From NCBI GenBank assembly GCA_963422465.1, contig OY730169.1, positions 5,146,001 to 5,210,000 of the forward strand: 64,000 bases of DNA. The letters are read 5' to 3'. Made by a program: the position numbers and the translations under genes. Positions within the stretch are counted from its first letter, which is position 1. The number at the start of each line of letters is the position of its first letter. The notes beneath the pieces were generated by a model. The model searched no databases and was not told the origin of the DNA. It saw only the letters and a list, made by a program, of their open reading frames with translations. Shown piece by piece: positions 46,801-59,183 of this stretch. This stretch comes from Lichina pygmaea. Taxonomy: Eukaryota > Ascomycota > Lichinomycetes > Lichinales > Lichinaceae.

Positions 46801-49500
46801 GTCAAAATCTGCAGGATGGAAGTCCTCTCAGCTGAGGCCAGACCATCACCTCGCAATGTCGCCGCATGGGAGAAGCTGGAGATGATGGCCCCGACCATCA
46901 TTACACTGTACGAACGTAGGGCATACTGTCAAGCCCCGCCGGTCCCGACGTTGCTTGCCTTTCTGTGGAACTGAGGCTCAGTTACGACAGGCTCCTCTGT
47001 GTTTGTTGTTGACTGCCCCACAAGGCCAGGGTGGAGTTGGGAAGGGGGGGGGGGGGGGGGGGGGGGTTGTTTTCCAGCGGACCAGGATGGTCCGCTTGGG
47101 CTTATCACTACATACGTACGGATGTAGAACCGGTCGTAATGGCCTCCAACCGAGGTCGGCCGCGGTCACCAGCAGCTTACTACGTCGAGAACTGACGACC
47201 AGGAGCACAGCATCCCCGATCAACCCCCCACCGACGTGAAGACCGCATCCAGGCCCATGCTCAGGTGGTCTCGACGGATGGAAGCGACAGGACATCGACT
47301 CCTCTGTGCGAGGACGGCTGGACTTGGATCTCTTTTGGGAGAGGGTTCGGCACGGCTTGGAAGATCCAGCCCAACGACGGCCGAGCCGTCGTTTCGACAG
47401 GAACGGGCTCCTCTCCCGGAATCGCCTTGAGTGCCGGCCCAAGGCGCCTTGCCGTGCGGCCACCGGCGGCTGCTGTAACCGGAGCGACTGCGTGGGATCA
47501 GCAAGCTTGGGAGTGCGACAACGAGAATCGTACCTGGCCGGTTGCCAATATTCTTCTTCGCTTTGCGGCATCTGGTCAGGGCTTCGACGGATCACTGACG
47601 TCTCCACATTGCCTGAGACCCGGCCCGTCGACGATGCTAAACAGGCTAAGGCCAGCGCATGGCTGTCTACGCAGGATCGTCGAAGGTTCATACGGAAAAA
47701 AAGTCTTCCGGGCCGATTCTTGCCTTAGACTTCAACGGGCAACCGAACCGCCGCGACTGCGAACACATTGCTGTATCACGCACGATCCTGCCACGCCTGC
47801 CAGCCTCGGAAGCGCGCAGGTGGTCTCCGTCGTTGAGACATGAGGCTTTTATCTCACAAAGACGACGAGATGACAGCGAGCCTGGGGTGAGCATGGCTTC
47901 GGCATGTCTTCCGACACGCCTCGATCCGGTCTCGGCACCGCCTCGACGCAACCAATTCCAGAGATCGACCTTGCACGAGATGCGAGGGCTCACGAAGATG
48001 CTGTGACGTCCGACGGGCATGGTGCCGACATGGTAATTCGTACGTAACGTACTTCACTGTCCAAGGCCCACAGGATACCCACGAGCCGCTTCCCCCGCAT
48101 CCAAGGTCGCACACGACGATGCCACCGTACGGAAACTGCACCGGAATTCCGTGGACCCCGTCCCCACCCGAACAAATCGAATGTCGTGACGATGGCATTG
48201 GACGATATTGAAAAACATCCGTCTGGGACGTGGAGTCACCTGTCGAATCCCTGTTCTGACCAGAAGATCGATTCGCTCCAACCGAAGGCTAGATGGTCTT
48301 ATCACAACTTGCCCATTGGCCGCGGCGGACGAATCTTGCATGCGTGGTAGGATTCTGCTGTAGCGAGCGTCGGCGCTGGGATGATGGGAGGCTGTCACCC
48401 GAGACCGGCCAGCGCTTTCTTGCTGCCGTACCACAAGTGCAGGTAGGCAGCTCCTCCGTCGACGCATGATCGACTGCAGTCAAACATGCGAAGCTAGACC
48501 GCCGACAGGGGAGACGGGCCAAACGGCCAGCGCAGAGCTTGGGCTCTGACCAGGTGCGACTCGAGGCAACTGGCGATCGAAACCACGTCGGCCCTTTCAA
48601 GGACGTGATGGGGCCGGGGGCCCGATTGGGCGCCACGGGCGCCCCAACGGCCATACGCCATGTGCTCGTATTTTGTGAAACTGCGCTACGCTGGCAGTGG
48701 CTGGCCTTGCCGACAATGTCGTCTCGACTTCTTCGTTCAGACGAAGGTGCCGGCTTCGCGACGGCGAGCTACAGCCACATCGACCGGTTTTTGCCGCTTC
48801 TGCGAGGCCGGGCCATGAACCGACGGGAGCGTTGATCTGGTCCCCGGTCAAATCGGGCTCGCCACGAACTCGGCAGAACCGGTTCTCTCGACAAGCACAT
48901 TCGCCGGTCTGGCGTCGCTGCTTGCCCCTGCCCGACGATAATATCTCGCGGGGCTGATGCTTCCACCCGCCAGCGAGTCCAGGATCTTTCGTCCGAGGTC
49001 GAGAAGACGGTCGCCGTTCCCGATTACGTCACGTCAACGACGCCTTCCTTTGAGGCTTTATGGAATCAGCTGTCGTCCATGTGGGCTTCTTCGTCACCCC
49101 AAAACACCGCTGGTTATCGTACCCTAAGCTAGTTTCGGTTCAAGAGGGCCAAGCGAGCGTCGATGAAAGACGTTGCGTCGTTGATCGTCGCTGGCCTTCA
49201 TGGTTCTCCATGGACTGGCATGCATGAGACAAAAAGTTTCAGCCGAGGCGTTCACCGACTATGCGTTTCAGCGGCTTCTCCTTGGCTTCGGCGCATCTTC
49301 CATGCAGCAAAGAAACGCATGACACGCCTTCGATAGCGCGAACCATGCGGCTTTTGTCAAGAGGGCTGCATGCCCAAGTTGAAGGGTCCGTGGGGCCCTA
49401 GTCGACACAAGAGCCGAAACCTTACGACTCATATTGAGGTGTTGAACGCACGTTACGAAAACGCTCGGAATGTCATCACTTCAGTGAACGGACAGTTCAA
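46801..49500 (+). pseudogene. Probable decayed gene region, unrecognised
   Basis: A 2.7-kb GC-rich stretch that looks formerly coding on the plus strand but has no intact gene. Protein-like runs appear in different frames, for example MEVLSAEARPSPRNVAAWEK (from 46816), EDGWTWISFGRGFGTAWKIQ (about 47310), SSDTPRSGLGTASTQPIPEI (about 47905), RVQDLSSEVEKTVAVPDYVT (about 48975) and HIEVLNARYENARNVITSVN (about 49430). They are separated by stops or frame changes that I could not bridge with plausible introns. No family recognised. Low-confidence alternatives are a rapidly evolving multi-intron gene or non-coding GC-rich DNA. A poly-G tract interrupts it at 47044-47066. Confidence 0.25.
47044..47066. 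repeat. Poly-G tract (23 nt)
   Basis: A G run in the gene-poor region. Confidence 0.9.
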
Positions 49501-51203
49501 CTGATACCGACTTTGTTGAGGATATCTCGCACTTGACTACAAACCCACTACTGCTGCCACCACTAGGCACTCCTCGTTCAGTACAACATACAACCATCCA
49601 CTTGCCGAAGCCGAGACCAAACTGAGATGGGTTGACTACCTCTGATCCTCTCGTGTCTACCCACCAAGTGAAGATTGGCAACGCTGAGGTTTTACGTTTA
49701 CTGTACGGCCACAGCCAGCATGATATCGAGTTCAGCCTACCGATTCCGTCACCCCAAACGTGCACCAGAACCGGCAGCATGTCGTATAGACCAACACAAC
49801 AAGCATACTTTACGTACTGCAACAGCGATATCGACTACTTTCTCTTTCAAGGCAATCGAGATTTCGGCTAGCAGGAACGAGTCGGCGGGGACATACCATT
49901 CCTCTGCCGCCTAAATCTTTCAATCAGCCTAAACCATTTCTTGTTGGAGAGCTTATCTATCGTTGTCTTGAATGCCAAGAGAGACGGACATCCTGGGCAT
50001 CAGTTGAGCTTGTGGGCTTTGTTGAGACAGGTGGCACTTGGCTGAATGCACATACATACTCCTGCACGGCATGATCGTGGAGAGACTCAGTTGGCCTGGA
50101 CGAAGGATGAGCTCAGCCGACGTACGTTCCGTATATACTGTACGTACTGCTCAGCCATGGACAATCTTTGTCACTCGCGGAGTCCTATGGACGAGAACAA
50201 GGCCGATGCTACACCTATCGATAGTCAGGCGCGATGGCAATGAAAGGAACCTATAGTACTTCCGTACTATATCCCCTATTCAGCAAACCCAGGCGACTCC
50301 AAAATCATACCTGACAACTTTCTGGTCTACTCAGCCAAATTATTGATGAATTAACATGCAATCCGAATCATGACGACTGGTGCGCTGCAGACGAGGACTT
50401 TGATTTAGTGTTGAAGATGTAAAAAGCTCAGGCTGCTCAGTTAACGGGACTGAGAAGACAAAAGACAAACGATCGGGGTGATAGCTTGCCTGTTTGGCAA
50501 CACCGTACAAGTAAGTACTACTTAGAGTCTCCATAAGATATAGCTGGTGCGTGCTCTACATGCTTTCAGCTGAGCTGAAGGAAGGCAGAAAATTTGAAGC
50601 TGTAAGTCTTGCAAGATTTGTTGACTAGGAGGGTGTGGCTGCTTTAGCTTCCACTTCAACCCCACAAGGGCAAGGGGTACGCACGAAGAGAACAAGTCGA
50701 CTGCTCCCGTGGTACCCCGTACGTACGTACGAGACTACGGAGTACGGGAGTACGGAAGTACAGTAGACTGAGATATCGTCTTCCAGGTACAGGTGATCTC
50801 TGGTACCCCGGTACGTACATACGTACATATGTACGTATGTACCTTCGTACGGGAGTACGTACAACATACGGAGCAGCTCGAGCTTGCCGAGGTGCGACGC
50901 AGCGAACAGCTATCAGCAGAAAATACGGGGAGTCACGTGCTTCTATTGTAACCACTCACAGAGCTCGGCAAAATGAATATCCGACGCGGCACCCGGCCCC
51001 CGGCTTCTTCCCCCATCCGGTAAACTGTTATGATTCGCGGGCCGTCCCAAATCCGCCGACACCTTTTTGAGTCCTGTTGCGACGACCACCTTCCAGACCG
51101 TTTACATATCGCATCCTACCATTCTTTTAAGATCGCAGTCCAATTGGATTTGGGAAGATCAACATCGATATAGAAGCGTTCTTCTGGACTGTGATCAGAA
51201 GTA
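49501..51203. other. Gene-poor region with a possible 3CxxC zinc-finger relic and GTAC block
   Basis: At about 49899-50074 the plus strand encodes ELIYRCLECQERRTSWASVE with LVGFVETGGTWLNAHTYSC after it. This resembles the first half of the fungal 3CxxC-type zinc finger (C-x2-C followed by W-x-S). No start, upstream exon or second CxxC pair is evident, so it is probably a relic. A GTAC block occupies about 50705-50870. The right end is the kinase promoter. Confidence 0.3.
50705..50870. repeat. GTAC-palindrome-rich block
   Basis: GTAC units with inverted motifs such as GTACGGGAGTACGGAAGTAC near 50742, about 330 bp upstream of the kinase start. Confidence 0.7.
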
Positions 51204-53326
51204 ATGTCGGTCATTCGAGAGGCCGAAATGGCGAATCGATACCAGGTGCTGGAAGAGCTAGGCAGTGAGTCTCCAGAGCGTCGACCCCCATCTCGACCAC
51301 ATTCCACGGCTAACGCTGGTGGGACAAAAGGTGGCAGCTTTGGCGTGGTATATAAAGCGATTGAGCGCTCGACAGGCGAAATGGTTGCTATCAAGCATGT
51401 ATGAAGAAAGAAATGTTCCTCCAGAGGCTACTCTGCCGAATGCTCACCTTCCCAGATCGACCTCGAGTCCAGCGACGATGACATTCAAGAGATCCAGCAA
51501 GAGATCGCCGTGCTCAGCACCTGCGCGAGTCCGTTTGTCGCCGGGTACAGGACCAGCTTTCTTCGCGGCCATAAACTGTGGATCGTCATGGAGTATCTGG
51601 GCGGTGGATCCTGCCTTGACTTGGTAAATCAGTATCCCCCCTTTGCATCCAATCGCCACGAAGCCTTGGCTAATGTGCCGACTGCGAATCTTCAGCTCAA
51701 GCCTGGCCCATTTGGCGAATATTACATCGCCATCATCTGCCGCGAGCTACTCCTTGGACTGGACTACCTCCATCGAGAGGGGAAGATTCATAGAGACGTG
51801 AAAGCAGCCAACGTCTTACTCTCGTCGACGGGAAAGGTGAAGCTTGCGGACTTTGGTGTCGCAGCACAGCTCACCAACCTGAAGTCGCAACGGAACACCC
51901 TTGTCGGAACACCGTTTTGGATGGCCCCGGAAGTCATACAGCAAGCGGGGCACGAGTTCAAGGCCGACATCTGGTCGCTCGGGATCACGGCCATGGAGCT
52001 GGCGAACGGAGAGCCACCGCACGCGCGCGAGCACCCGATGAAGATTCTGTTCGAAATCCCAAAGGCCCCGGCGCCTCGTCTCGAGGGGAGCCACTACACT
52101 CGAGAGTTCAAGGACTTTGTCGCATCTTGCTTGGTGAAGGACCCTGACCGCAGGCCATCGGCAAAGGAGATGCTTGGCCACAGGTTCATCAGGTCGTCCG
52201 GGAGGATAGAGGCCCTGCGGGACTTGATTCAGCGTCGACAATCGTCGGAGGGAAGCAGGGACGATGTATCGCATCCTAAGTACTACGAAGAGACCCTGTA
52301 CGTGACCGGCCGGATGTTGTGACTTGCTTCCTACCATGGGATCTCCCGGGGAATCAAAGCTAACCTTCCCAAGGAGATCAATCGCCCCGAGAGCGGACAA
52401 CGACGAGTGGATATTCGACACGGTGAGAGCACCGACGGTCTCGATCCCGAACCCAACCCAGAAGCGGAGGAAGGTTTCGGCCGCCCAAGAGACGACCATC
52501 ATCTACCCAGAAGAAGAGTTGCGGCAGCTTCATCTCAACGCGGAGCCGGATAGCGGCCATCTTCCACAGCAAGCGCCGACCGTTCGGAAGGCGAACCCAA
52601 GACGACAGTCCAGCAAGAAAGACTCTCCGACTGCAAAGAGGCGAGAGAGTGGACAGCGGCGACCACTGGGGCCGGATCTCAGCTTCGGCAACGGCGCCTC
52701 TACGATGCGGCAATTCCGGAGGGTCTCTGACAACTCGCCAACGGTGTCTCCAGACGGCTCGATTGTCCAGCGGGACGAGAACCACTCCTCCATTAAAGAC
52801 GTCGTCACCAAGGAGGCAAAACTGGGACGCAAGCTGTTCTCAAATGCCGTAGACCCGGCCCTCCAAGAAACGCATGCTCAGACCAGTTCTCAGGCAAAGC
52901 GAGAAGCACTCGCGCGGGTCGCCAGTGCTTGGGAGGCCCTGGATACGATTGACCCCGACGGCGAATACCAACTGCTGAAGTCGATCATCGGGAGGATACA
53001 AGGGTAAGGGAATCCATCGTTTGCTGGACTGGTATAAGGAAATTCGTGCTGACTTTGACATTCTCAGCGACCCTCGGCTGGCCAGTCTGCTTCCTTCTCA
53101 GCCAAGCAGCTCTCCCAAACCCAAGCTTGTTCTGGCGCAAGCGAATCCCCATTTGAAGAGTCACCGAAGACGTCAGTCCGTTCAGGCGGATCGAGGGGAC
53201 GACTCGATTGACCGTTCTCGATGGCCGGGCCAAGCCATCGAGGGCAAGGAACACGTGTATCAGCTCTCGACAGTCTTGTACGGAAGATGGGCGGACGGGC
53301 TGAGGACGAGATGGGCGATGGTCTGA
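51204..53326 (+). CDS. Ste20-related (GCK-type) protein kinase, Sid1/SepL-like
   Basis: Exons 51204-51264, 51331-51398, 51456-51623, 51696-52297, 52374-53003, 53068-53326; 595 residues. N-terminal kinase domain: glycine loop [11 protein letters not shown] (19-29), ATP lysine VAIKH (K42), catalytic HRDVKAAN (131-138), DFG (151-153), activation-loop TPFWMAPE and the GCK hallmark around it. The C-terminal 330 residues are Ser/Arg-rich and end in [13 protein letters not shown], a tail I associate with fungal Sid1/SepL kinases of the septation initiation network; MST-type relatives are the alternative. Sid1-type kinases act at the spindle pole body to trigger septum formation. Both M1 and M9 (MANRYQ) could initiate; M9 matches most relatives better. 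Confidence 0.88.
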
Positions 53327-54000
53327 GCGACCTTGTGCTCGTGGGCCACGGATGTAGCGCGAAGAGGGCATCGGTCCGGGGCCGGAGGGGGCGGGCGGAT
53401 TTGCTTCATTCTTCCTTTCTAGCCGGCTGGCTGACGGGATTCGACGTTCTTGCATTCACACTGTCCAGCCGGGGTGAGCTCCGCTTTTTGGATCCTTTCT
53501 ATGGACATACTACGCTCCGGGTTGACTTGGATCAAGGGGGCGATAGTCTCTCTTTGAGCCGGTCCTTTTTGGAAGGTCGCCTGGCCAACGAACGTTGCTA
53601 TGCCGTGACCACTATTACCATTGTATCATATTGAATCTGTACGAATATTACTAGAGCACTTGCCAGATTGGTGCTAATTATACCATAAGCTGCTTCATCG
53701 ATTCGCAATAGCAAATGACATCTCTGTCTACGTATCTCCCGTTGCCCCAGCGGAGACGGTGCGGATTCCAACGTTGTCATCGCTGGCAACTTGCTTTTTC
53801 CGTTGCCATATCGCAACCAGGTCTCGCGGTTTCTTTGTTTACACAATCCAACTTCTGCAAACTGCAAGGAGACCACCAACTTCGGCGTCTGACCAAGAAC
53901 CAAGGCGTGGTCTTTGGCCAAGATTGTCTCTTTCTTTGTTCATTTCTTGGAGGCCTCGGGTTTTCTCTCCGACCTTCTAGACGCACAAAGCCATCTCTCA
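53327..54000. other. Spacer between kinase and DUF4048 gene
   Basis: No gene seen; kinase 3' UTR and promoter of the next gene. Confidence 0.55.
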
Positions 54001-55110
54001 ATGTTCGACGCCGAGCTTGCTTCCAGCATCATGACGGACGAACCGGTTCACGAGCAGAAAAGCTCCATGGTGCGGGCGCGCTCTCCGGACCAAAGCCATC
54101 GCAGTCCTGCTTGGGAATCATCCACCGAGATGACAGACTATGGTCGGCTACTGCCTTCCAACGGCCGCCCTTTCTCGAGGCTCCCTCCCAGTGAGACTCA
54201 GTTCAACAAGCGGTTGTCACTCAGCGTCGCGGTCGAGCCTTACAGTGGCACCATACCCTCGTTCGAACAGCATGTCAGATCGGGATCAGACTCGGCAGTT
54301 AGCCCGTCGTCAGCGGCGCCGTCAACACCGACCCCGGGGACTCCAGCCAAACCGGACAACTTCCTGGTCATTCTGGCGGCTCAAGAGCGGAGGGTCATGG
54401 AGCTCAAGGAAGAGCTGCATCGTGCGGAGTCGGAGCTGACGGAGCTGAAGCGGCAATGGACAATGCGAGAAGCGCGCAGGAAACGCGACGACGTCAGACA
54501 AATCAAAAGGATGGAGACGTTGAGTCCGGCTCGCACGAGCGTCGTCGAGCGGCCCGACGGAGCTCTGGACCCGAACTCTCCGCCACTTGATACTGCCAGA
54601 CGGAAGACCATGAGTGTGGGGTCAAGGGCATCGGGCAGAAAGGTTCTCGCTGGACAGAAGCATACTAGAGCCTTGTCCTTGTTGTCGCCCGGGACTCTGA
54701 GCGGAGTCAGTACGCAGGTACAACCTACGATCAAAGAAAGCGAACCGGCAAAGCAATCAACGACCCCGCCGGGGCCGAGCTCAGAAGAGAGAAGTGTGTC
54801 CCCATATGCCACGTCTCCTGCTCGGCGACCACCGGACTACCAACCCAAAGACGCTATCATCCGCACGGGGAAGCAAATGGCGGAAGACTTCAAGGATGGC
54901 CTCTGGAGTTTTCTGGACGACATTAGGCAAGCGACCGTTGGAGAAGAGGGTGTCTACGGTCGAGAAAGTCGACAGGATCCTAGCAAAATACACGCGAAGA
55001 GTTTCAGGGAGCAGGGGCGGGAACCAAGATTAGCCAAGAAAGCTGCCCCAGGTCCGACACTCGAAGCTCGCGACTACTGTGGGAACAGTCATCGACATGA
55101 TGCGGAGTGA
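54001..55110 (+). CDS. DUF4048-type fungal protein
   Basis: A single open exon, 369 residues, from the ATG at 54001; the frame is open further upstream but without another ATG. Visible conserved parts: FNKRLSLSVAVEP (near 77), a coiled-coil segment FLVILAAQERRVMELKEEL then HRAESELTELKRQW (about 122-160), HTRALSLLSPG (near 221) and a C-terminal GKQMAEDFKDGLWSFLDDIR followed by QATVGEEGV (about 296-330). This order matches a family of fungal proteins carrying DUF4048, of unknown function. Between these blocks the sequence is Ser/Pro-rich. The last 40 residues are not conserved-looking and a small 3' intron cannot be excluded. Confidence 0.75.
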   Translation: MFDAELASSIMTDEPVHEQKSSMVRARSPDQSHRSPAWESSTEMTDYGRLLPSNGRPFSRLPPSETQFNKRLSLSVAVEPYSGTIPSFEQHVRSGSDSAVSPSSAAPSTPTPGTPAKPDNFLVILAAQERRVMELKEELHRAESELTELKRQWTMREARRKRDDVRQIKRMETLSPARTSVVERPDGALDPNSPPLDTARRKTMSVGSRASGRKVLAGQKHTRALSLLSPGTLSGVSTQVQPTIKESEPAKQSTTPPGPSSEERSVSPYATSPARRPPDYQPKDAIIRTGKQMAEDFKDGLWSFLDDIRQATVGEEGVYGRESRQDPSKIHAKSFREQGREPRLAKKAAPGPTLEARDYCGNSHRHDAE

Positions 55111-56388
55111 ACGGATGAGAAGGGGGTTTTGACGGAACGTCGACCCACGAGGTGATGATCTGAAAGATAGGCCTAGGGCCAAGGGTGGAGATGAAAGTAC
55201 GGCCTAAATGCACCGGCCAGACTTTCAAGGTCGCCAAATTTCGGAGCTTGTGTCGTATTACGTGGACTAGAAGGTGGAGCGGCTGACGGTACCATGAAAT
55301 AAGCCCCCGACCGTTGGGCCAATGATCAAGACGAATGATATTTCCGTTTCAGAGACTGGTATGTGTGTTCCCCTCCTCGATCTCGATCATACAGCTGATC
55401 CAGAGTCTACGATAGAGCCTTCCTATCCATGGCCAGCTTGGAGACTAGGCCGACAGGTTATAGCATCCAGGGCCCGTCACCAGGGGCGGTGAAAGGGCCA
55501 ATCGATTGGACGCGGCAAGCCCAGCTACGATGCTTGTGAGATGCGTTGATCTCCAGTCACGTATTCTTTATGAAGGATGAAGCAATAGGAGCTGCAGAAA
55601 AGAGGAAGAAATCGTCTGAGCTTGCTTGCGACCGGTGATAGAATCGAGGCGGCCCATTGCCAGCAGCTCCCATAGCGCCGAAATAAAAGCGATCGAACGT
55701 GCTGCTGTGAGGTAGCTGGCCGATAACGAACCGGCCTAGCAGCCCAGACAGCTCAGGCAGCTGGCCGACTTCCCTATAGACATACAACAGTGGCCAAATA
55801 AACCGGGAGGACAGTCGTGATGATGGGTTATGATCCTATGTCTGTAAACCCAAGAAGTTGCCTATATTCCCACTACCTAGAAGCTAAGGTTTTCACTGGT
55901 GTTTACAGTACGTACGAGACTGCTGTTTCATGTGAAATTTTCGAAGGTGATTTTGTATCAACATGTCGACCGGGGACTCTACGGAGAGTCGCCCGAGGAT
56001 TTGCAGGGGTGCCGAGATCAGCCTCCCGCTGGAGCGACGGCTAGATTGTTGTCTGCAGGCACGTGACAGTCTGCAGATTTTCCTCTTCTCCTTTGTCGTC
56101 GCTCCTACGGAAGTAGGATTTTAGTTAGTTAGGCCGGAGACGAATCTACACGGTTGACCGGTTGTCAGCTACAGCACCTCTCCACATAGTCGACCAGCTG
56201 TCGGCTTTCACAACAGCTGTGGCTATAATTAGTGGGAACTGGGTGACAGCAGGGAAGAGTCACGTGGTTTGTTGAAGGCCGTTAAGCGCCCAACCGCTGG
56301 GCGGCTACTGCGGGTAATTTCGAACACTAAGCTCGTCACTCCCCGTCCTCGCAACTATGTATTTTAGCGCCAACCTCACGCCACCACC
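55111..56388. other. Intergenic region between DUF4048 gene and tim22; no gene seen
   Basis: It contains only short open frames. A minus-strand frame at about 55557-55787 lacks any recognisable motif. The right part is the tim22 promoter. Confidence 0.6.
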
Positions 56389-57240
56389 ATGAGCCTGCCA
56401 TCTCTGCCCGTCGGCGGGGGGTTCGGTGGGGCTGGACTAGCAGGGGGAATGGGAGGAGGAGGAGGAGGAGGAGGAGGTCACAATACAATGAGCATGGAAG
56501 AACAGCAGCAGATGATGATGATCAAAGGGGTGAGGGAAGCGCCCCGTCCGAGATTTTCCACGTCCTGGTTTTTCCATGCCCTTGACGATAAATTGTGGGC
56601 TTGGCTGACGTTGAAATATCGATGCAAACTAGATGCAAGCTGCGATGGAAAGTTGTCCCGCAAAGACCGTCATGGCCGGCGGCATGGGCTTTGCACTCGG
56701 CGGTCTATTCGGGCTGTTCATGTCTAGTGTGCGTTGGTCCGACTGAGCCGGCTCATGGTTGCTGCAGAACCACTATGCATCGGCATACAGCTGATCTCCG
56801 CCGTCGGTGTAGATGAACTATGACACCCCGCTGTCGCCACAAGGACAGCAACTGGCCAAGTTGACCACGCGAGAACAGTTACGGCTTGGATTCAAGGACA
56901 TGGGTGCTCGGTCATTCAGCTCGGCCAAGAACTTTGCGCTCGTCGGCGCGATTTTCTCTGGGACGGAGTGCTGTATCGAGGGTGTACGTTCAGCCAGCGT
57001 TTCCCATTTTCTGATCCTTGTCCTTCTTTTTTGCTGGCTTGGAAGTCGGATCCACGGGCTCATGCGTGCTCGTCCTAGTTTCGAGCCAAGAACGACATGA
57101 CCAACGGCGTCGCCGCAGGCTGTATTACAGGGGGTGTGCTAGCGGCCAAGGCAGGCCCACAAGCTGCCCTCGTCGGATGCGCCGGCTTTGCGGCGTTCAG
57201 CGCCGCAATAGACTACTACCTGAGGATGCCGTCGGAGTAG
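56389..57240 (+). CDS. tim22: Mitochondrial inner-membrane translocase subunit Tim22
   Basis: Exons 56389-56529, 56633-56728, 56813-56983, 57079-57240, all in phase 0; 189 residues. It is the channel subunit of the TIM22 complex that inserts carrier proteins into the mitochondrial inner membrane. A Gly-rich N terminus (about 8-30) precedes [20 protein letters not shown], the first helix [12 protein letters not shown], the block [59 protein letters not shown] and two glycine-rich helices to the C terminus. The conserved cysteines (ESC, ECC) that form the intramolecular disulfide in Tim22 are present. Length and intron phases fit the family. Confidence 0.95.
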
Positions 57241-57742
57241 AACTCATTACGCCCGGGGAGTCTCTAGGGAGGCACTGCGTGATAGTAAGCACATCGCCGC
57301 TTTTGATCTGAGACGGACAGCGGAATCAGATTCTGTTTTAATAAGCATTATGGTCGGAGTGGGTTGCGATACCATGTCAGCTTGATCTACTACCATTTGT
57401 CCAAACTGTATCTAATTCGACACCTTCTTTAATGCCTCGTTGTCCTCTCCTTTCCATCGGCAGCTTCGTTAAAACACATTCTGTAACAACAGTCAAATAC
57501 AAGACAACGACGGAGGTACGGAGTAGCAGGGCTCTACATACTGTACGTACCGTAGTGGGTACTACGGTGAAGCGGCTGATGTTTAGGAGTTAAAGACCTG
57601 ATATGATGCACGAGCCATGTTCCTCGGTACCAAAGTCCTAACAATCACCATGTTTTAGTCCGAATTGCGCGAGCGGACCTCGAGTCTCCGACTAATGATG
57701 TCACCTCGGTTTGCATCGGCATTGCGACGGTATAGGTAGAAC
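57241..57742. other. Spacer between tim22 and sulfite oxidase gene
   Basis: No gene. It contains a small GTAC patch near 57515-57565. Confidence 0.6.
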
Positions 57743-59183
57743 ATGGAATCCCAAAAGAACCCCCCATACTTCAATCCTCATTTACGAATCGTATGTCATG
57801 GCCGCTGTAAGTTGTTGAATGAGGTCTTGTATGTGCCTAGACGATCGAGAGGCTAACCAAATGATTTTCGCAGTCCGAGCTCCTGCAAGAGAAACCGCTT
57901 AATCGAGAACCACCGGTGCAGGAGCTCATTTCACGGTAAGTGGCAGAGGCTTGCGCGATGCAGTTCACCTCCATCGACTTGGTCGATGTTGGACTGGAGA
58001 GGTGCTAAAGCGACTCTGATAAGCATAGCTTCATTACTGAACACCATGGCTACGACCGAAATCACGGGCAAGCATTCGAAACTCTCCAGCTGGCAGAAGC
58101 CTTGCGCTAATCCTCCCAGGCCCATTCCGCAGATTGATGCTGCGACGCATAGAGTCCGCGTTCAAGGACTCGTCCGCAAGCCCCTCGAATTGTCCGCCGC
58201 GCAGCTTCGCCACGACTTCCCCCAGCATGAAGTCGTCTGCGCGCTACAATGCGCAGGGAATCGGCGCCACACTATGAGGACCAAGCTCAAAGAAGTCTCA
58301 GGGATCGACTGGGGAGACGGTGCGGTCATGAACTGCAAGTGGAAGGGGCCACGGCTGCGGGACGTCCTGAACGAGGCAGTGCTGCACGTGGCAGAGCCTG
58401 CAAAGGCGCATGTCTCATTCGCATGCCACGCCACGCTTTGCGAGGACGATACTTGGTACGGTGGCAGTATTCCTCTCCAGAGAGGCATGCGAGAAGGTGC
58501 AGAGGTTGTACTGGCATTGGAGGTGAGGCTATTCTCATTCCCCTCTGCGCTCACGGCCGGAGGAAAGCATCCACTTATCCGTGAGCAAGATGAACGGCGA
58601 AGCCCTGCCCGTCCGACATGGCTACCCGGTGCGAGTCATTGCCCCAGGCATCGCCGGCGCCCGCTGCGTGAAGTGGCTGGACGAGATCACGGTGCAGATG
58701 GAAGAATCCCCTAATTTCTATCAGCAGCGCGACTACAAGGTGCTGCCACCAGAAGCCACGGACATGGAAGTGGCAGAGAAGTACTGGTCTCGAGTGCCTG
58801 CCGTGCAGGACATGCCGGTCAACTCCGTCGTCGCCGTGCCGGGCAACGGCGAGCAGATACGACTACGCCCGGACGGCACAGTAGAGATCCGAGGCTACGC
58901 CCTGCCACAGGGCGACCAAGGCCCGGTGTGCAAAGTCGAGATCTCCACGGACGACGGCGGAACGTGGTCCGAGGCCGCCATCGTCGAGGGCAAGGAAGGC
59001 CACGGCAAATGGTGCTGGGCACTCTGGCGCGCCGCGATCGCGCTCGAGAAAGGCTCCCCACGCCGCGTCCTCAGCCGGGCTACGGACGCCGGCGGGAACA
59101 CTCAGACGTCCGATCCACAGTGGAATCTCAGGGGCGTCAACTACAACGGCTACGGCGAGGCGAGCGGTTTGATCGTTGTTTGA
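57743..59183 (+). CDS. Sulfite oxidase, molybdopterin type without heme domain
   Basis: Exons 57743-57790, 57874-57935, 58029-58067, 58120-58522, 58590-59183; 381 residues. It oxidises sulfite to sulfate with a molybdenum cofactor. Visible: PLNREPPVQELIS, NHGPIPQIDAATHRVRVQG, the Mo-ligating cysteine in ALQCAGNRR (about C94), KEVSGIDWGDGAVMNC, SFACHATLCEDDTWYGGSIP, GYPVRVIAPGIAGARCVKWL and a C-terminal Mo-co dimerisation domain (VEISTDDGGTWSEA). There is no cytochrome b5 domain and no clear mitochondrial presequence or SKL tail, as in many fungal and plant-like forms. Intron 58068-58119 has a GC donor (GG|GCAAGC), needed to rebuild DRNHGPIPQ. Nitrate-reductase-like Mo domains are the alternative, but no partner domains are present. 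Confidence 0.88.

Noticed and set aside
46978-47691. Minus-strand open frame of 237 codons
   Set aside because: Its C-terminal part reads through a poly-G tract as a proline run, and there is no domain; it is antisense to the more protein-like plus-strand pieces.
55557-55787. Minus-strand open frame of 76 codons
   Set aside because: No motif, no intron-compatible neighbours, overlaps a short inverted repeat; treated as chance.
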